Assembly (NCBI GenBank): GCA_963837165.1
Contig: CAWIMD010000009.1
Location: 1-64,000, forward strand
DNA length: 64,000 nucleotides
Reading direction: 5' to 3'
DNA from: JAENWD01 sp963837165
Lineage (GTDB): Bacteria; Acidobacteriota; Vicinamibacteria; Vicinamibacterales; JAENWD01
Positions 16,721 to 27,462 of the stretch are shown here, one piece after another; the first letter of the stretch is position 1; each line of letters starts with the position of its first letter. The position numbers and the translations under genes were made by a program. The notes under the pieces were generated by a model. That model did no database searches. It was not told the origin of the DNA and was given only the letters and a program-made list of their open reading frames with translations.

Positions 16721-19193
16721 CGTCGCGCTCGTCACGGGCGCCGCGGGCTTCATCGGCGCCAACCTCGTCCGGCGGCTGCTCGCCGACGGCGCCGTCGTCC
16801 ATGGCCTGGCGCGGCCGGGCACCGACACCTGGCGGCTCGCGGGGCTGGCGAACCTCACGCTGCACGAGGCGGACCTGACCGATCGCGCGGCGATCCACCG
16901 CGTGCTGTCGAGCGTCAGGCCGGCGGCGCTGTTTCACCTGGCCGTCTACCGCGGGCCGCACGACGCTCCGGACTACCGTGCGGCCTACCGCACCAACGTC
17001 GAGGGTGTGCTGCACCTGCTGGAGGCGGCGCGCGACTTCTGCCCGACGACGGCCATCGTGCACGCGGGATCGTCGCTCGAGTACGACCTCGCCCGCTCGC
17101 CCCTTCGCGAAGACGACAGCGGCACGCCGCGAACGGTGCACGGCATCACGAAGGCGGCCGCCTCGGCGCTGGTGCGCCACTTCGCGTACGTCCACCGGCT
17201 GCCCGCCGCCGTCCTGCGACTGTTCACGGTCTATGGGCCCTACGAGGGGCCGAGCCGGCTCGTGCCGTCGCTGATGGCTGCCTCCGCGGACCGGCGTCCG
17301 GTCCGCCTGACCCCGCCCGGCCTCGCCCACGACTGGGTGTACGTGGACGACGTGGTCGAGGCGTGCGTGCGCGCGTCATGCACGCCGGCGGTCCGCGGCG
17401 AGATCGTCAACATCGCCACGGGCACGCAGACGTCGAACGAGCAGGTCGTGTCCACGGTCGAGCAGCTGACCGGATCGCGGATTCACGTGGCCGCCCAGAG
17501 GTTCCCTCCCCGTGCGTGGGACTCGCCGAGATGGGTGGCGGATGTCTCGAAGGCACAGCGGCTGCTCGGGTGGACCGCCTCGGCCGACCTGCCCGCCGGC
17601 CTGGGCCGGACGCTGCGGTGGTTCCGCGAGTACCCGGGCGTCGTGCGGAAGCCCCGCATGAGGCGCACGGCCGGTCTCGGCGTTGCCCTCCTCGTGTTCG
17701 GGGCCGCGCTCTTCCGCAGCATGCTGGACGGCATTGGGCTGGTGGACGAGGCCTGGTTCCTGCAGGTAGTGGCACGATGCCGTGCGGGCGAGGTCCTGTA
17801 TCGGGACGTCTTCTTCGGCGCGACCCCGCTCTCCGTCTATCTGACGTCCGCGCTCACGCGCGTCACCGGCGTTGACGTCTGGGCCGAGAAGATCGTCACG
17901 AACGCCGCCTTCGCGGCCTCCGTCTGGATCGCATGGCGCCTGGTGCAGCGGCTGCACGGCCCTCGGGCCGCCGGCCTGGCCGCGGCGGGGCTCGTCCTGC
18001 TTGCCCGTCCCTACACGAGCCCGCCGTACACGCCGGTCGCCGTGGCGTGCTTCATGGGCACGCTCGCCGTGCTGCTGCGCAGCCAGGACGCGCGGCGCCG
18101 CGTCGGGGCCGTCGACGACTGGCTGGTCGGACTCCTCGTCGGCCTGACGTTTCTCGCCAAGCAGAACGTCGGCGTCCTCGCGGCACTCGCCGCTGGCGCC
18201 GCGGTGATCGCCGGTGGCCAGCCGATCCCGGACAGGATGCGGCGCATTGGCGGGATGGCCGCCGGCTCGGTGACGACCATCGCCGCGGGCCTGGTGGCCG
18301 TGGTCGCCGCCGGCGGATTCCCGGCGTTCCTCGACTACGGGTTCCTGAACAAGGGCGCGTATGTCCGGTTTGCCGAGGTCTCGTACGCCGCCAGCCTTGG
18401 TGCGTGGCTCTCCGCCGTCCTCCACCCCGGCGCGCCGGGCGCCGCCGCGGAGGTGTTGCACGGATTGATTCTGTTCCTGCCGGCCGCCGTCCTTGCCGCG
18501 GCCGTGGTGGTGGCGAGATCCCGCGGCTTCGACCGCACCGATCGCAGCGTGCTGCTCTTCGCTGCCGCCGGCACGTGCATCGCGTTCCCCCGGTGGAACC
18601 GGTATCACCTGGCGTACGCGGTCCCCGTTCTGGTGGTTGCGCTCGCCAGTCTGTGGCGGTCCCGAGGTGAACACGCGGGCTCGCGCGGGCTTTCCGGCAT
18701 GGCCGGCTGGGCGCTGCCGGCCACGGTGGTCGTCCTGCTCGTGCCAGGGGTCGCGGCGCTGGCGCACGGGGCGACCCTGTCGCGCATCCCCCATTTTCGG
18801 GGCGCCCTGCTCGCGCCTGACGAGCAGGCCCGGCTGACAGCCTCCGCCGCCGCGATCGGGGCGGCCAGCCAGGGACGCCCGCTGCTGGTGATCGACCCGA
18901 GAGCCGGCTTCGTGTACCTTGCCGCCGGCCTGCGCAACCCGACACCGTTCGACTTCCCGGCGGTGACGAGCGTGGGCCGGCACGGCACTTCGTCGCTGCT
19001 GTCGGAGCTCACCGACGGCGAGCTGCCACAGGTCTGCGTCGGCCACGACCGCGAGGGACTCTTCTACTTCGGCGCCGTCGTGTCGGCGGTTACCGATCGC
19101 TTCACGCCCGGGGACGATCTGGGCCTCTGCCGTCTCTATCGCGCGCGCACGACGGGGCGCCAGGCGATCCGGACGGCCACGGACACGCCATGA
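16710..19193 (+). CDS. fusion of NAD epimerase/dehydratase and GT39-like membrane glycosyltransferase
   Basis: About 827 aa from a TTG at 16710 that overlaps the end of the aldolase by 11 nt; no ATG or GTG fits near the domain start. Residues about 1-310 are an extended SDR (VTGAAGFIGANLVRRLL, FTVYGPYEGP, HDWVYVDDVVEAC). The usual catalytic YxxxK reads HGITK, with His in place of Tyr. Without a stop it runs into a multi-pass membrane protein (from MRRTAGLGVALLVFGAAL at about 317). The lumenal motif GLVDEAWFLQVVA there resembles the acidic motif of GT39/ArnT-type lipid-linked sugar transferases. It may be a true fusion or two genes joined by a lost stop. Cell-surface glycan function is inferred. 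Confidence 0.7.
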   Translation: MPGSVALVTGAAGFIGANLVRRLLADGAVVHGLARPGTDTWRLAGLANLTLHEADLTDRAAIHRVLSSVRPAALFHLAVYRGPHDAPDYRAAYRTNVEGVLHLLEAARDFCPTTAIVHAGSSLEYDLARSPLREDDSGTPRTVHGITKAAASALVRHFAYVHRLPAAVLRLFTVYGPYEGPSRLVPSLMAASADRRPVRLTPPGLAHDWVYVDDVVEACVRASCTPAVRGEIVNIATGTQTSNEQVVSTVEQLTGSRIHVAAQRFPPRAWDSPRWVADVSKAQRLLGWTASADLPAGLGRTLRWFREYPGVVRKPRMRRTAGLGVALLVFGAALFRSMLDGIGLVDEAWFLQVVARCRAGEVLYRDVFFGATPLSVYLTSALTRVTGVDVWAEKIVTNAAFAASVWIAWRLVQRLHGPRAAGLAAAGLVLLARPYTSPPYTPVAVACFMGTLAVLLRSQDARRRVGAVDDWLVGLLVGLTFLAKQNVGVLAALAAGAAVIAGGQPIPDRMRRIGGMAAGSVTTIAAGLVAVVAAGGFPAFLDYGFLNKGAYVRFAEVSYAASLGAWLSAVLHPGAPGAAAEVLHGLILFLPAAVLAAAVVVARSRGFDRTDRSVLLFAAAGTCIAFPRWNRYHLAYAVPVLVVALASLWRSRGEHAGSRGLSGMAGWALPATVVVLLVPGVAALAHGATLSRIPHFRGALLAPDEQARLTASAAAIGAASQGRPLLVIDPRAGFVYLAAGLRNPTPFDFPAVTSVGRHGTSSLLSELTDGELPQVCVGHDREGLFYFGAVVSAVTDRFTPGDDLGLCRLYRARTTGRQAIRTATDTP

Positions 19194-19921
19194 CCACGAC
19201 CTCCGACGGCGTCGAGTTCCACCGCCAGTACTTCGCCGGACACGGACGCACCCGCCGCATCGCGCTCGGCCTCACGCCGTGCGTCCGCCGCCACTACGCG
19301 CGGACGATGGCGCCGCTGGGCCTCGCGCCTGGGGCACGAGTGCTCGAGCTGGGGTGCGGGCTCGGCCGATTCACCGAGCTGCTGCTGCGCGACGGCTACG
19401 ACGTGACGGCGCTCGATCTCTCCCCCGATCTCGTGGCGTCGCTCGGCGCCAGCCTCGCCGGCCTGGGCAGACTGACCGCCGTCGTCGGCAGCGCCGACGA
19501 GCTGGCCCCGGTTGCACCGGGCCCCTTCGACGCGGTGGTCGGGTTCTTCTTCCTGCACCACATGCCCGATCTCACGCGCGCGCTGCGGGCGGCGCGCGAC
19601 GTGCTCACCGACGGCGGGCGCCTGGCCTTCTGCGATCCGAACGCACACAACCCGCTCATCTACCTGCAGGTCACCTTCACGCCCGGGATGTCGTGGAAAG
19701 GGGAGCCGAGCATCCCGAAGATGCGTCCGGCGGTCGTGTTCCCGATCCTGGAGCGGCTCGGCTTCGCCGACATCCGGACCGACCTCTACGGGCAGCTCCC
19801 ACCGCTGGTCTCCAACACGCCGTTCGGCGGCCGGGTCGAGCGCGCCATCGAGCGGCTGAAGCCGCTCGGGCCGCTCAGCGCGTATCGCGTGGTGACCGCT
19901 CGTCGCGGCCTCGCCGGGTGA
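19190..19921 (+). CDS. class I SAM-dependent methyltransferase
   Basis: 243 aa. It starts with an ATGA overlap on the stop of the epimerase-glycosyltransferase gene, so the two are co-translated. The Rossmann methyltransferase motif I VLELGCGLGRFTELLL is near residue 52. The acidic end of beta-2 is ALDLSPD, motif II is AVVGFFFLHHMPDL, and the post-motif is DGGRLAFCDPN. The family transfers methyl from S-adenosylmethionine. By context the acceptor could be a sugar, lipid-linked glycan or isoprenoid. The last 47 bases overlap the convergent GT2 gene. Confidence 0.85.
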   Translation: MTTTSDGVEFHRQYFAGHGRTRRIALGLTPCVRRHYARTMAPLGLAPGARVLELGCGLGRFTELLLRDGYDVTALDLSPDLVASLGASLAGLGRLTAVVGSADELAPVAPGPFDAVVGFFFLHHMPDLTRALRAARDVLTDGGRLAFCDPNAHNPLIYLQVTFTPGMSWKGEPSIPKMRPAVVFPILERLGFADIRTDLYGQLPPLVSNTPFGGRVERAIERLKPLGPLSAYRVVTARRGLAG

Positions 19922-20576
19922 CCTGCCCGCCACGACGCACCCGGAGGCTGGACCAGAGCAGCCGGGCGGCGTGCGTGTAGCGCGCCAGGCCCGGATACCC
20001 GGACTGCCCGGAGCGCCGCTCCTCGCGCTGGATGAGCACCTCGGTCGTCGGCACGCCCATGCCGCCAATGAGGGCCACGACGTAGTCGCCTTCGCGGGCC
20101 ACCGCCAGCAGCCGATCCACCACCGTGCGGGTCATGGCGAAACACAGGCAGGCGTGCGGCGTGAGCGTCGGGAACGCCGCGCGCATGACGCGGCGAAACA
20201 GCCGCGTGCTCGCGAGCCGGGGCTCGTCGCGGCTCGAGAATGCCACGGGCACGCGATCGGTGAGGGCGGCAATCAGGGCGGGCAGCGCTTCGGGGGGGTC
20301 CTCGAGGTCCGCGTCGAGCACGCAGCAGACCTCGCCGGACGCCGCGCCGAGCCCCGTCAGGATCGCCTGATTCTGGCCGCGGTTCCGGTCGTGCAGCACG
20401 CGCGTCACGTCGAGCGCCGCCAGCACCTCGCGCGAGCCGTCGCTCGACGAGTCGTCGACGAGCACGATCTCCACTGGCTCCGGGGCGAACGCGGCGCGCA
20501 CCCGGCTGCAGAGCGCCGGCAACGAGCCGGCGTTGTTGAAGACGGGCGCGACGACGCTCACGCGGACGGTGCTCAC
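19875..20576 (-). CDS. GT2 family glycosyltransferase
   Basis: 233 aa from a GTG at 20576, which overlaps the permease stop as GTGA. It is a GT-A fold transferase of the polyprenyl-phosphate sugar type. VSVVAPVFNNAGSLPAL is at the N-terminus, VDDSSSDGS binds the nucleotide, and the metal-binding motif reads CVLDADLEDPPE. It is shorter than DPM1-like enzymes that carry membrane helices, and none is visible here. The product may be a polyprenyl-linked sugar donor for the nearby GT39-like enzyme, an inference from proximity. Confidence 0.85.
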   Translation of the reverse strand: MSTVRVSVVAPVFNNAGSLPALCSRVRAAFAPEPVEIVLVDDSSSDGSREVLAALDVTRVLHDRNRGQNQAILTGLGAASGEVCCVLDADLEDPPEALPALIAALTDRVPVAFSSRDEPRLASTRLFRRVMRAAFPTLTPHACLCFAMTRTVVDRLLAVAREGDYVVALIGGMGVPTTEVLIQREERRSGQSGYPGLARYTHAARLLWSSLRVRRGGQVTRRGRDERSPRDTR

Positions 20577-21985
20577 GGCGTCTTCGTCGTCCGCGACCAG
20601 TACCAGTAGAAGGGCAGCCCGAGCGCCGTGAGCCCGAGGCCCGCGAACGCCTGCCGCGGTGCGGTGACGAGGCTGTTCACGACCAGCCACGCGGTGACGA
20701 TGAGAAACAGGACGGGGACCACGGGATAGCCCCACGTGCGGTACGGGCGCTCGACGTCCCGCCAGCGCCGCCGGAACACGAAGATGGAGGACGTCACGAG
20801 ACCCCAGAAGATCAGGATCGAGAACACCGCGTAGTCCGTGAGGGCGTCGAACGAGCCGCTCAGGACCAGCACCGCCGACCACACGCCCTGCGTCACCAGC
20901 GACGGGACTGGCACGTGGGTCTTCGCCGAGATGCCGCCGAGGCTCCTGAAGAAGACGCCATCCTCCGCCATGGCGTACGGAATCCTCGCGGTCACCAGCA
21001 CCGCCACCTGCAGCGCCCCGAAGATCGACACCACGACGGCGGCGGCCATCAGGCGCTCCGCGCCGGGGCCCAGCAGCTTCGCGACGGCCTCGGTGGCCAC
21101 CGACGAGGCGTCGGACACGTTGGCGACCTCGAGCGGCGTGAGCACGTAGTAGTACGACGCGTTGATGAACAGGTACAGGACGCCGATGATGCCGATACCG
21201 CCGATGAGGCCAATGGGGAGGTTCCGCTGGGGGTCCCGCACCTCGCCGCCCACGTAGGTCACCTCGTTCCAGCCGTTGTACGCCCAGAGGGCCGCCATCA
21301 TCGCGGCGCCGAATCCGGCCAGTCCGCCGCGGGCGGCATCGGTGACGCCTTCACAGGTTCCCGCCGTGCCGGAGAGCGAGAAGTGGCTCCAGTCCCCCGT
21401 GCCGAGAACGAGGATCGCCATGCCGACGCCGAGGATCAGGGCGATCTTCAGGGCCGTGAACACGGACGCGACGGTGCCGCCCATCGAGACGCTCGCGCAA
21501 TTGATCAGGGTGGCAATCGCGATTGCCGCAATCGCCACTCCTTGCACGGCCCCCACGTGCCATTCGACGTCGAACACGTACAGGACCGTCTCGTGCGCGC
21601 TCAACGCGCCGCCGAGGACGACGTTCAGGAAGATCGCCAGCCCTGCGGCGAGCGCCGCGTTGCCGCCCGTGCTGCCGATGAAGAAGCGCGACCAGCCGAA
21701 GAGGAAGCCCCACAGCCGGCCGTAGGCGGTCCGGAGATAGACGTACTCGCCGCCGGCCTCGGGCATCATCGCGGCCAGCTCCGCATACGTCAGCGCGCCC
21801 GCGAGCGACAGCAGGCCGGCCACCGTCCAGGCGCCGAGCGCCAAGAGCGGCGTGCCCACGTCGCACGTCATCACGCGCGCCTTCAGGAACACGCCCGTGC
21901 CGACGACGTCGCCGACGACGATGGCAATGGTGGCGACGAGGCCGAGTCCGCGGAGGAGCGAGGGGGGCTGTGCCGGCGCCGACAT
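20573..21985 (-). CDS. APC-superfamily amino acid permease
   Basis: 470 aa from ATG 21985 (MSAPAQPPSLLRGLG); an ATG 15 bases upstream is less likely. About twelve membrane segments are visible. The first carries the APC hallmark VVGDVVGTGVFLK, and EAGGEYVYLRTAYG and ALWAYNGWNEVTYVGGEV follow. These are the substrate and Na/H-site regions of LAT/APC transporters. It sits in the inner membrane and probably moves amino acids by exchange or proton symport. The octamer array begins only about 20 bp upstream of the start, and a TATGCT hexamer (21996-22001, minus) would give an almost leaderless transcript. Confidence 0.85.
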   Translation of the reverse strand: MSAPAQPPSLLRGLGLVATIAIVVGDVVGTGVFLKARVMTCDVGTPLLALGAWTVAGLLSLAGALTYAELAAMMPEAGGEYVYLRTAYGRLWGFLFGWSRFFIGSTGGNAALAAGLAIFLNVVLGGALSAHETVLYVFDVEWHVGAVQGVAIAAIAIATLINCASVSMGGTVASVFTALKIALILGVGMAILVLGTGDWSHFSLSGTAGTCEGVTDAARGGLAGFGAAMMAALWAYNGWNEVTYVGGEVRDPQRNLPIGLIGGIGIIGVLYLFINASYYYVLTPLEVANVSDASSVATEAVAKLLGPGAERLMAAAVVVSIFGALQVAVLVTARIPYAMAEDGVFFRSLGGISAKTHVPVPSLVTQGVWSAVLVLSGSFDALTDYAVFSILIFWGLVTSSIFVFRRRWRDVERPYRTWGYPVVPVLFLIVTAWLVVNSLVTAPRQAFAGLGLTALGLPFYWYWSRTTKTP

Positions 21986-22006
21986 GGGTCGGCACAGCAT
22001 AGCTGA

Positions 22007-22260
22007 CGGGGGGCGGGGGATCTGGGGATCTGGGGGGCGGGGGATCTGGGGATCTGGGGATCTGGGGATCTGGGGATCTGGGGATCTGGGGATCTGGGGA
22101 TCTGGGGATCTGGGGATCTGGGGATCTGGGGATCTGGGGATCTGGGGATCTGGGATCTGGGATCTGGGGATCTGGGGATCTGGGGGGCTGGGGGGCGGGG
22201 GATCTGGGGGGCTGGGGATCTGGGGATCTGGGGATCTGGGGATCTGGGGATCTGGGGGGA
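22007..22260 (+). repeat. octamer tandem array 2 (GGGGATCT), 26 ATCT units
   Basis: I count 26 ATCT units at 8-bp spacing. There are two 7-bp slips near 22155-22162 and several GGGGGGCT or GGGGGCGG variants. It is the longest octamer array in the window and lies directly upstream of the permease gene. The 683-bp gap 22001-22683 holds this array, a transposase remnant, a REP-like element and a degenerate C-rich array, and no intact gene. Confidence 0.95.
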
Positions 22261-22267
22261 CGCGCGA

Positions 22268-22455
22268 GGCTCATCGAGGAAGCGGCCGTCACCACGGATC
22301 TCTTGCGCCGCTTCGGGCGCAGTCCCGCGTGGCGTGCGCCTCCGGGATTACACGCCGTGCGGCTGCTGGCAGACCCACACCGTCGTGGCCGCCTTACGCG
22401 TCGACGGCTTCACGGCGCCGGCCGTCTCCGACGGCCCGATCGACAACCCCACGTG
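22268..22455 (+). pseudogene. IS630-type transposase remnant
   Basis: Two frames give pieces of a DDE transposase of the IS630 type: TTDLLRRFGRSP, then after a shift RGVRLRDYTPCGCWQTH and TVVAALRVDGFTAPAVSDGP. In IS630 enzymes the same order appears (RYGRAPRGER, then HWKTTTFVAALR, then DGPIN). The fragment lacks both ends and has a frameshift, so it is dead. It is sandwiched between octamer array 2 and the REP-like element. The match is made by eye. Confidence 0.55.
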
Positions 22456-22465
22456 TCTCGCGGAC

Positions 22466-22536
22466 GGGCAGGCCTGAAGGCCTGCGCTACATGAGGCCGT
22501 GCGCAACACGTGTAGCGCAGACCTTCAGGTCTGCCC
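22466..22536 (-). repeat. REP/BIME-like element, copy 2
   Basis: This is the reverse complement of the element at 10515-10583, with only a handful of substitutions (GGCAGGCCTGAAGGCCTGC and GCAGACCTTCAGGTCTGC heads). As at copy 1, an octamer array lies beside it on the corresponding side. Confidence 0.85.
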
Positions 22537-22555
22537 TCCCGGCCGGCGGCATGCC

Positions 22556-22682
22556 CCCCAGATCCCCCGGATCCCCAGCCCCCCGGATCCCCAGCCCCCA
22601 GATCCCCAGCCCCCCAGATCCTCAGATCCCCAGATCCCCAGCCCCCCAGATCCCCAGATCCCCAGATCCCCAGATCCCCAGT
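22556..22682 (-). repeat. degenerate octamer array 5 (C-rich on plus strand)
   Basis: About eight AGATCCCC units plus variants CGGATCCC and AGCCCCCC read on the plus strand, i.e. GGGGATCT on the minus strand. The array stops one base before the stop codon (22684-22686) of the downstream minus-strand gene. Confidence 0.85.
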
Positions 22683-22683
22683 C

Positions 22684-23175
22684 TCACTCCGACGTGATGG
22701 CCGCCTCGACGTGATCGTGTGCGTGCGGCTCGGGGATGCGATGCAGCAGGCGCACGCACGCGTTCCAGCGCAGCACGGCATCGTCGTTGCCCGCCGGCCG
22801 GAGCGCGATGGCGCGGTCGAAGCCATGCAGCGCCTCCACGAGGTAGCCGTACGCCACCGAGGCGTGGCCGTGCGTCCAGTCGGCGCGGGCGCGGCGCTCC
22901 TTGATGAGGGCGCCGTAGTAGGCGCGCTGGTAGTCGCTCGCGAGGCGCGGCAGGAACTGCTCGGCGCGGCGGGCGTGCCCGCCCTCGTGATCGCGGAACT
23001 GGTCCGTGATGGCCAGGATCATCGTCGTCAGCGCGTCCTGGTTCGCGGAATCCACGGCCAGGATGTCGAGGCAGATGCTCTCGGCTTCGACGGGCTCGTT
23101 CAGCAGCCGGTACCGCTCGGCCTTGGCGAGGGCCGGCGGAATCGCGCTCGCGGACAGGGGTCTCAGCTCGAACAT
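22684..23175 (-). CDS. TPR-like protein at the end of the sdh operon
   Basis: 163 aa from ATG 23175, with GGGAGG upstream. It is helical throughout, with TPR-like segments (ALAKAERYRLLNEPVEAESI, LVEALHGFDRAIALRPAG). No signal peptide or cofactor motif is visible. It begins 20 bp after sdhB and is on the same strand, so it is probably co-transcribed with succinate dehydrogenase. It could be an assembly or stability partner, but nothing in the sequence proves that. Confidence 0.65.
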   Translation of the reverse strand: MFELRPLSASAIPPALAKAERYRLLNEPVEAESICLDILAVDSANQDALTTMILAITDQFRDHEGGHARRAEQFLPRLASDYQRAYYGALIKERRARADWTHGHASVAYGYLVEALHGFDRAIALRPAGNDDAVLRWNACVRLLHRIPEPHAHDHVEAAITSE

Positions 23176-23194
23176 GGCGGCCTCCCGTGGGGGC

Positions 23195-23941
23195 TCAGGG
23201 CTTCCGGGTGAAGAATCGCGCCAGCCGCTGCACCGGGTCGTAGAAGCGATCCACGGTCCGCTCCTTGAGCGGAATGATCGCGTTGTCGGTGATGTGGATG
23301 CTCTCCGGGCAGACGTTGGTGCAGCACTTGGTGATGTTGCAGAACCCGATCCCGTGCTCGTCGCGCAGGGCAGGGACACGGTCGGCCGTGTCGAGCGGAT
23401 GCATCTCGAGCGCGGCCGCGTACGTCAGGAAGCGGGGACCGACGAAGTGATCGGTCAGCTGGTGGTTCCGAATCACGTGGCAGACGTCCTGGCAGAGGAA
23501 GCACTCGATGCACTTCCGGAACTCCTGGACGCGATCGATGTCGCGCTGCGCCATCCGCCACGTGCCGTCGGGAGCATCGGGACGGCGGGGAGCGAACGGC
23601 GCAATCGTCGGCTTCACGCGGAAGTTCCACGACACGTCCGTGACCAGGTCGCGGATGGGCGGGAAGGCGCGCATCGGCTCGACGGTGACCGGTTCGTCGA
23701 GCCTCAGATCGCTCAGCCGGGTCATGCACATCAGCTTCGGCCGCCCGTTGATCTCGGCCGAGCACGACCCGCACTTGCCCGCCTTGCAGTTCCAGCGGCA
23801 CGCCAGGTCGGGCGCCTGCTCGGCCTGGATCCGGTGCACGGCATCGAGCACGACCATGCCCTCGGAAACCTCCGTCGCGTAGTCGACGAAGCTCCCCTCG
23901 GCGCCTGCCGTCCGCCAGATTCGAAACGTCGCCTTCGGCAC
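23195..23941 (-). CDS. sdhB: succinate dehydrogenase/fumarate reductase iron-sulfur subunit
   Basis: 248 aa from a GTG at 23941. The N-terminal plant-type [2Fe-2S] ligands are CKAGKCGSCSAEI plus the Cys of LMCMTR near residue 73. The C-terminal part holds the [4Fe-4S]/[3Fe-4S] cysteines CIECFLCQDVC and CCTNVCPES. It passes electrons from SdhA to the quinone site. Size and neighbouring genes resemble the Sdh1-type complex of actinobacteria (SdhC about 270, SdhB 248 aa). It is third in an operon sdhC-sdhA-sdhB, separated from sdhA by 87 bp that consist largely of 7-bp repeats. Confidence 0.93.
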   Translation of the reverse strand: MPKATFRIWRTAGAEGSFVDYATEVSEGMVVLDAVHRIQAEQAPDLACRWNCKAGKCGSCSAEINGRPKLMCMTRLSDLRLDEPVTVEPMRAFPPIRDLVTDVSWNFRVKPTIAPFAPRRPDAPDGTWRMAQRDIDRVQEFRKCIECFLCQDVCHVIRNHQLTDHFVGPRFLTYAAALEMHPLDTADRVPALRDEHGIGFCNITKCCTNVCPESIHITDNAIIPLKERTVDRFYDPVQRLARFFTRKP

Positions 23942-23954
23942 CGCTGTCCCCCTG

Positions 23955-25840
<1,886 letters not shown>

Positions 25841-26641
25841 TCAGAACAGCCTCCAGTCGGTCCAGATGCCCATCGCGCACAGCCGCACGTAAAGGTCCGC
25901 GAAGGCGACCGAGCAGAGGCTGCACCACGCCCAGAGCATGTGCCGGCCGTTCAGGCACGACGCGCAGCGGTAGGCCGCCACGTGCGCGCCCGACGGCATC
26001 ACGTCGCGCCCGCCGCCGATCAGGTGGCGCAGGGAGTGGCAGCCCAGCGTGTAGACGGAGAGCAGCGTGACGTTGGCGGCCAGCACCAGCGTGCCGATGC
26101 CGACCCCGAAGGCCACGCCGCCGGTCCGCAGGTCGGGAAACCAGAGCGCGTCCCAGACGTCGCTCGCCAGGATGACGAGGAACACCAGCGCCGCATACAG
26201 GAAGTAGCGGTGCACGTTCTGCAGGATGAGCGGAAACGCCCGCTCGCCGATGTACGTCGTCCGCGGCTCGCCGACGGCGCAGGCCGGCGGATCGGCCCAG
26301 AACGCCTTGTAGTAGGCGCCGCGATAGTAGTAGCAGGTCAGCCGGAAGAGCCCCGGGAACGGCAGGATCAGCAGGGCCGGCGAGAACGGCAGCCAGCCGG
26401 GCCAGGCGGCCGGCTTCGGCCCGAACCAGGCATGCGATGAGGCGCCGAAGAGCTCCGGCGAGTAGAACGGCGACAGATAGGGGCCGTAGGTGTAATTGGC
26501 GTCCTGGAACGCCGCCCACGTCGCGTACACCACGAACGCGCCGAGCACCGTGAACACGACTGCAGGGGTCACCCACCACGAATCGCGCCGCGCCGTCTGA
26601 CCGAAGCCGCGCGGCGCCACGAACACCGGAACCGTCGCCAT
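25841..26641 (-). CDS. sdhC: succinate dehydrogenase membrane anchor (SdhC-like, Sdh1 type)
   Basis: 266 aa, larger than the usual 120-aa SdhC. Five or six hydrophobic segments are visible (PAVVFTVLGAFVVYATW, FFLYAALVFLVILAS after HR, GIGTLVLAANVTLLSVYTLG). His residues in or near them (NVHRYF, GCHSLRHLIGG, NGRHMLWAW) are candidates for haem b and quinone binding. Length and gene order match the single large anchor of the actinobacterial Sdh1 complex. It is first gene of the sdhC-sdhA-sdhB operon. Confidence 0.85.
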   Translation of the reverse strand: MATVPVFVAPRGFGQTARRDSWWVTPAVVFTVLGAFVVYATWAAFQDANYTYGPYLSPFYSPELFGASSHAWFGPKPAAWPGWLPFSPALLILPFPGLFRLTCYYYRGAYYKAFWADPPACAVGEPRTTYIGERAFPLILQNVHRYFLYAALVFLVILASDVWDALWFPDLRTGGVAFGVGIGTLVLAANVTLLSVYTLGCHSLRHLIGGGRDVMPSGAHVAAYRCASCLNGRHMLWAWCSLCSVAFADLYVRLCAMGIWTDWRLF

Positions 26642-26721
26642 GAACGCACTCCGAACCGACCGAGGGGAACCGAGAGTTGAGGCGAGCCTACGTTATTGCA
26701 ACCCGCCGGCCGGGAGCAAGC

Positions 26722-27459
26722 CTACTCCCAGCGGAAGACGCGGGATGCCAGCGCCGAGCACAGCACGAACCAGACCGCCAGGCCCGCGACATCCCATCCG
26801 TGGGCGATCCAGGGATCGCCCTGCCAGATCCCCGTCAGCAGCGAGACCGCGAAGGTGAACGGCTGCACGCGGGCAATCGGCTGCAGCGCGCCAGGCAGCA
26901 TCCGGACGGGGATGAACAGCCCCGAGATGCCAATGAGCGGGTAGAGGATGATCGACCCGATCGGCTGCGCGAACCGCGCCGTCGGCACGACGCTGGCGAT
27001 CAGGAACCCCACCGACAGGATGCTGAACGTGGCCACGAGCAGGGCGAGCGTGAACGACGCGAGCGGCGCGTGAATCCCCTCGGGGTAGTAGGGCCGGCCG
27101 GCCGCGATCATCAGGACGAACGTCGCGGCCGTCAGCAGCAGCTTGACGATCACGTGCGCCGACAGGATCGTCAGCGGCCGCAGCGGCGTGGCGCGCAGGC
27201 GCTTCAGGATGCCGCCTTCGCGGTAGATGGCGATGATCGTGACGAGCGACAGCACCGCGCTGACGGCAATCAGGATGGCCGCGAACACCGGCACGTCCTT
27301 CGTCAGCGCCTCCTGCGCGCCGGTGGAGGCGTGCGACAGGACCCGGCCCAGCAGGACGAACGCCGCCACGGGCACGATCACCGTGCCGACGACGCCGAGC
27401 GGCTCGCGGATGAAGATCTTGATCTCGAGCCACGTGAGCCTGACGAGTCCGCGCAACAT
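26722..27459 (-). CDS. ABC-2 type transporter permease
   Basis: 245 aa with six membrane segments in the ABC-2 arrangement (about 20-40, 58-78, 105-130, 135-160, 170-190, 220-240). A charged cytoplasmic loop, YREGGILKRLRATPLRP, is typical of DrrB/NodJ-like permeases. It starts 3 bp after the ATPase gene ends, so both subunits are made together. The pair probably exports a lipid, drug or polysaccharide; the substrate is not readable. Confidence 0.88.
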   Translation of the reverse strand: MLRGLVRLTWLEIKIFIREPLGVVGTVIVPVAAFVLLGRVLSHASTGAQEALTKDVPVFAAILIAVSAVLSLVTIIAIYREGGILKRLRATPLRPLTILSAHVIVKLLLTAATFVLMIAAGRPYYPEGIHAPLASFTLALLVATFSILSVGFLIASVVPTARFAQPIGSIILYPLIGISGLFIPVRMLPGALQPIARVQPFTFAVSLLTGIWQGDPWIAHGWDVAGLAVWFVLCSALASRVFRWE

Positions 27460-27462
27460 CGG

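Noticed and set aside
22007..22260. CRISPR array
   Set aside because: The unit is 8 bp with no spacers, and there are no cas genes in the window.
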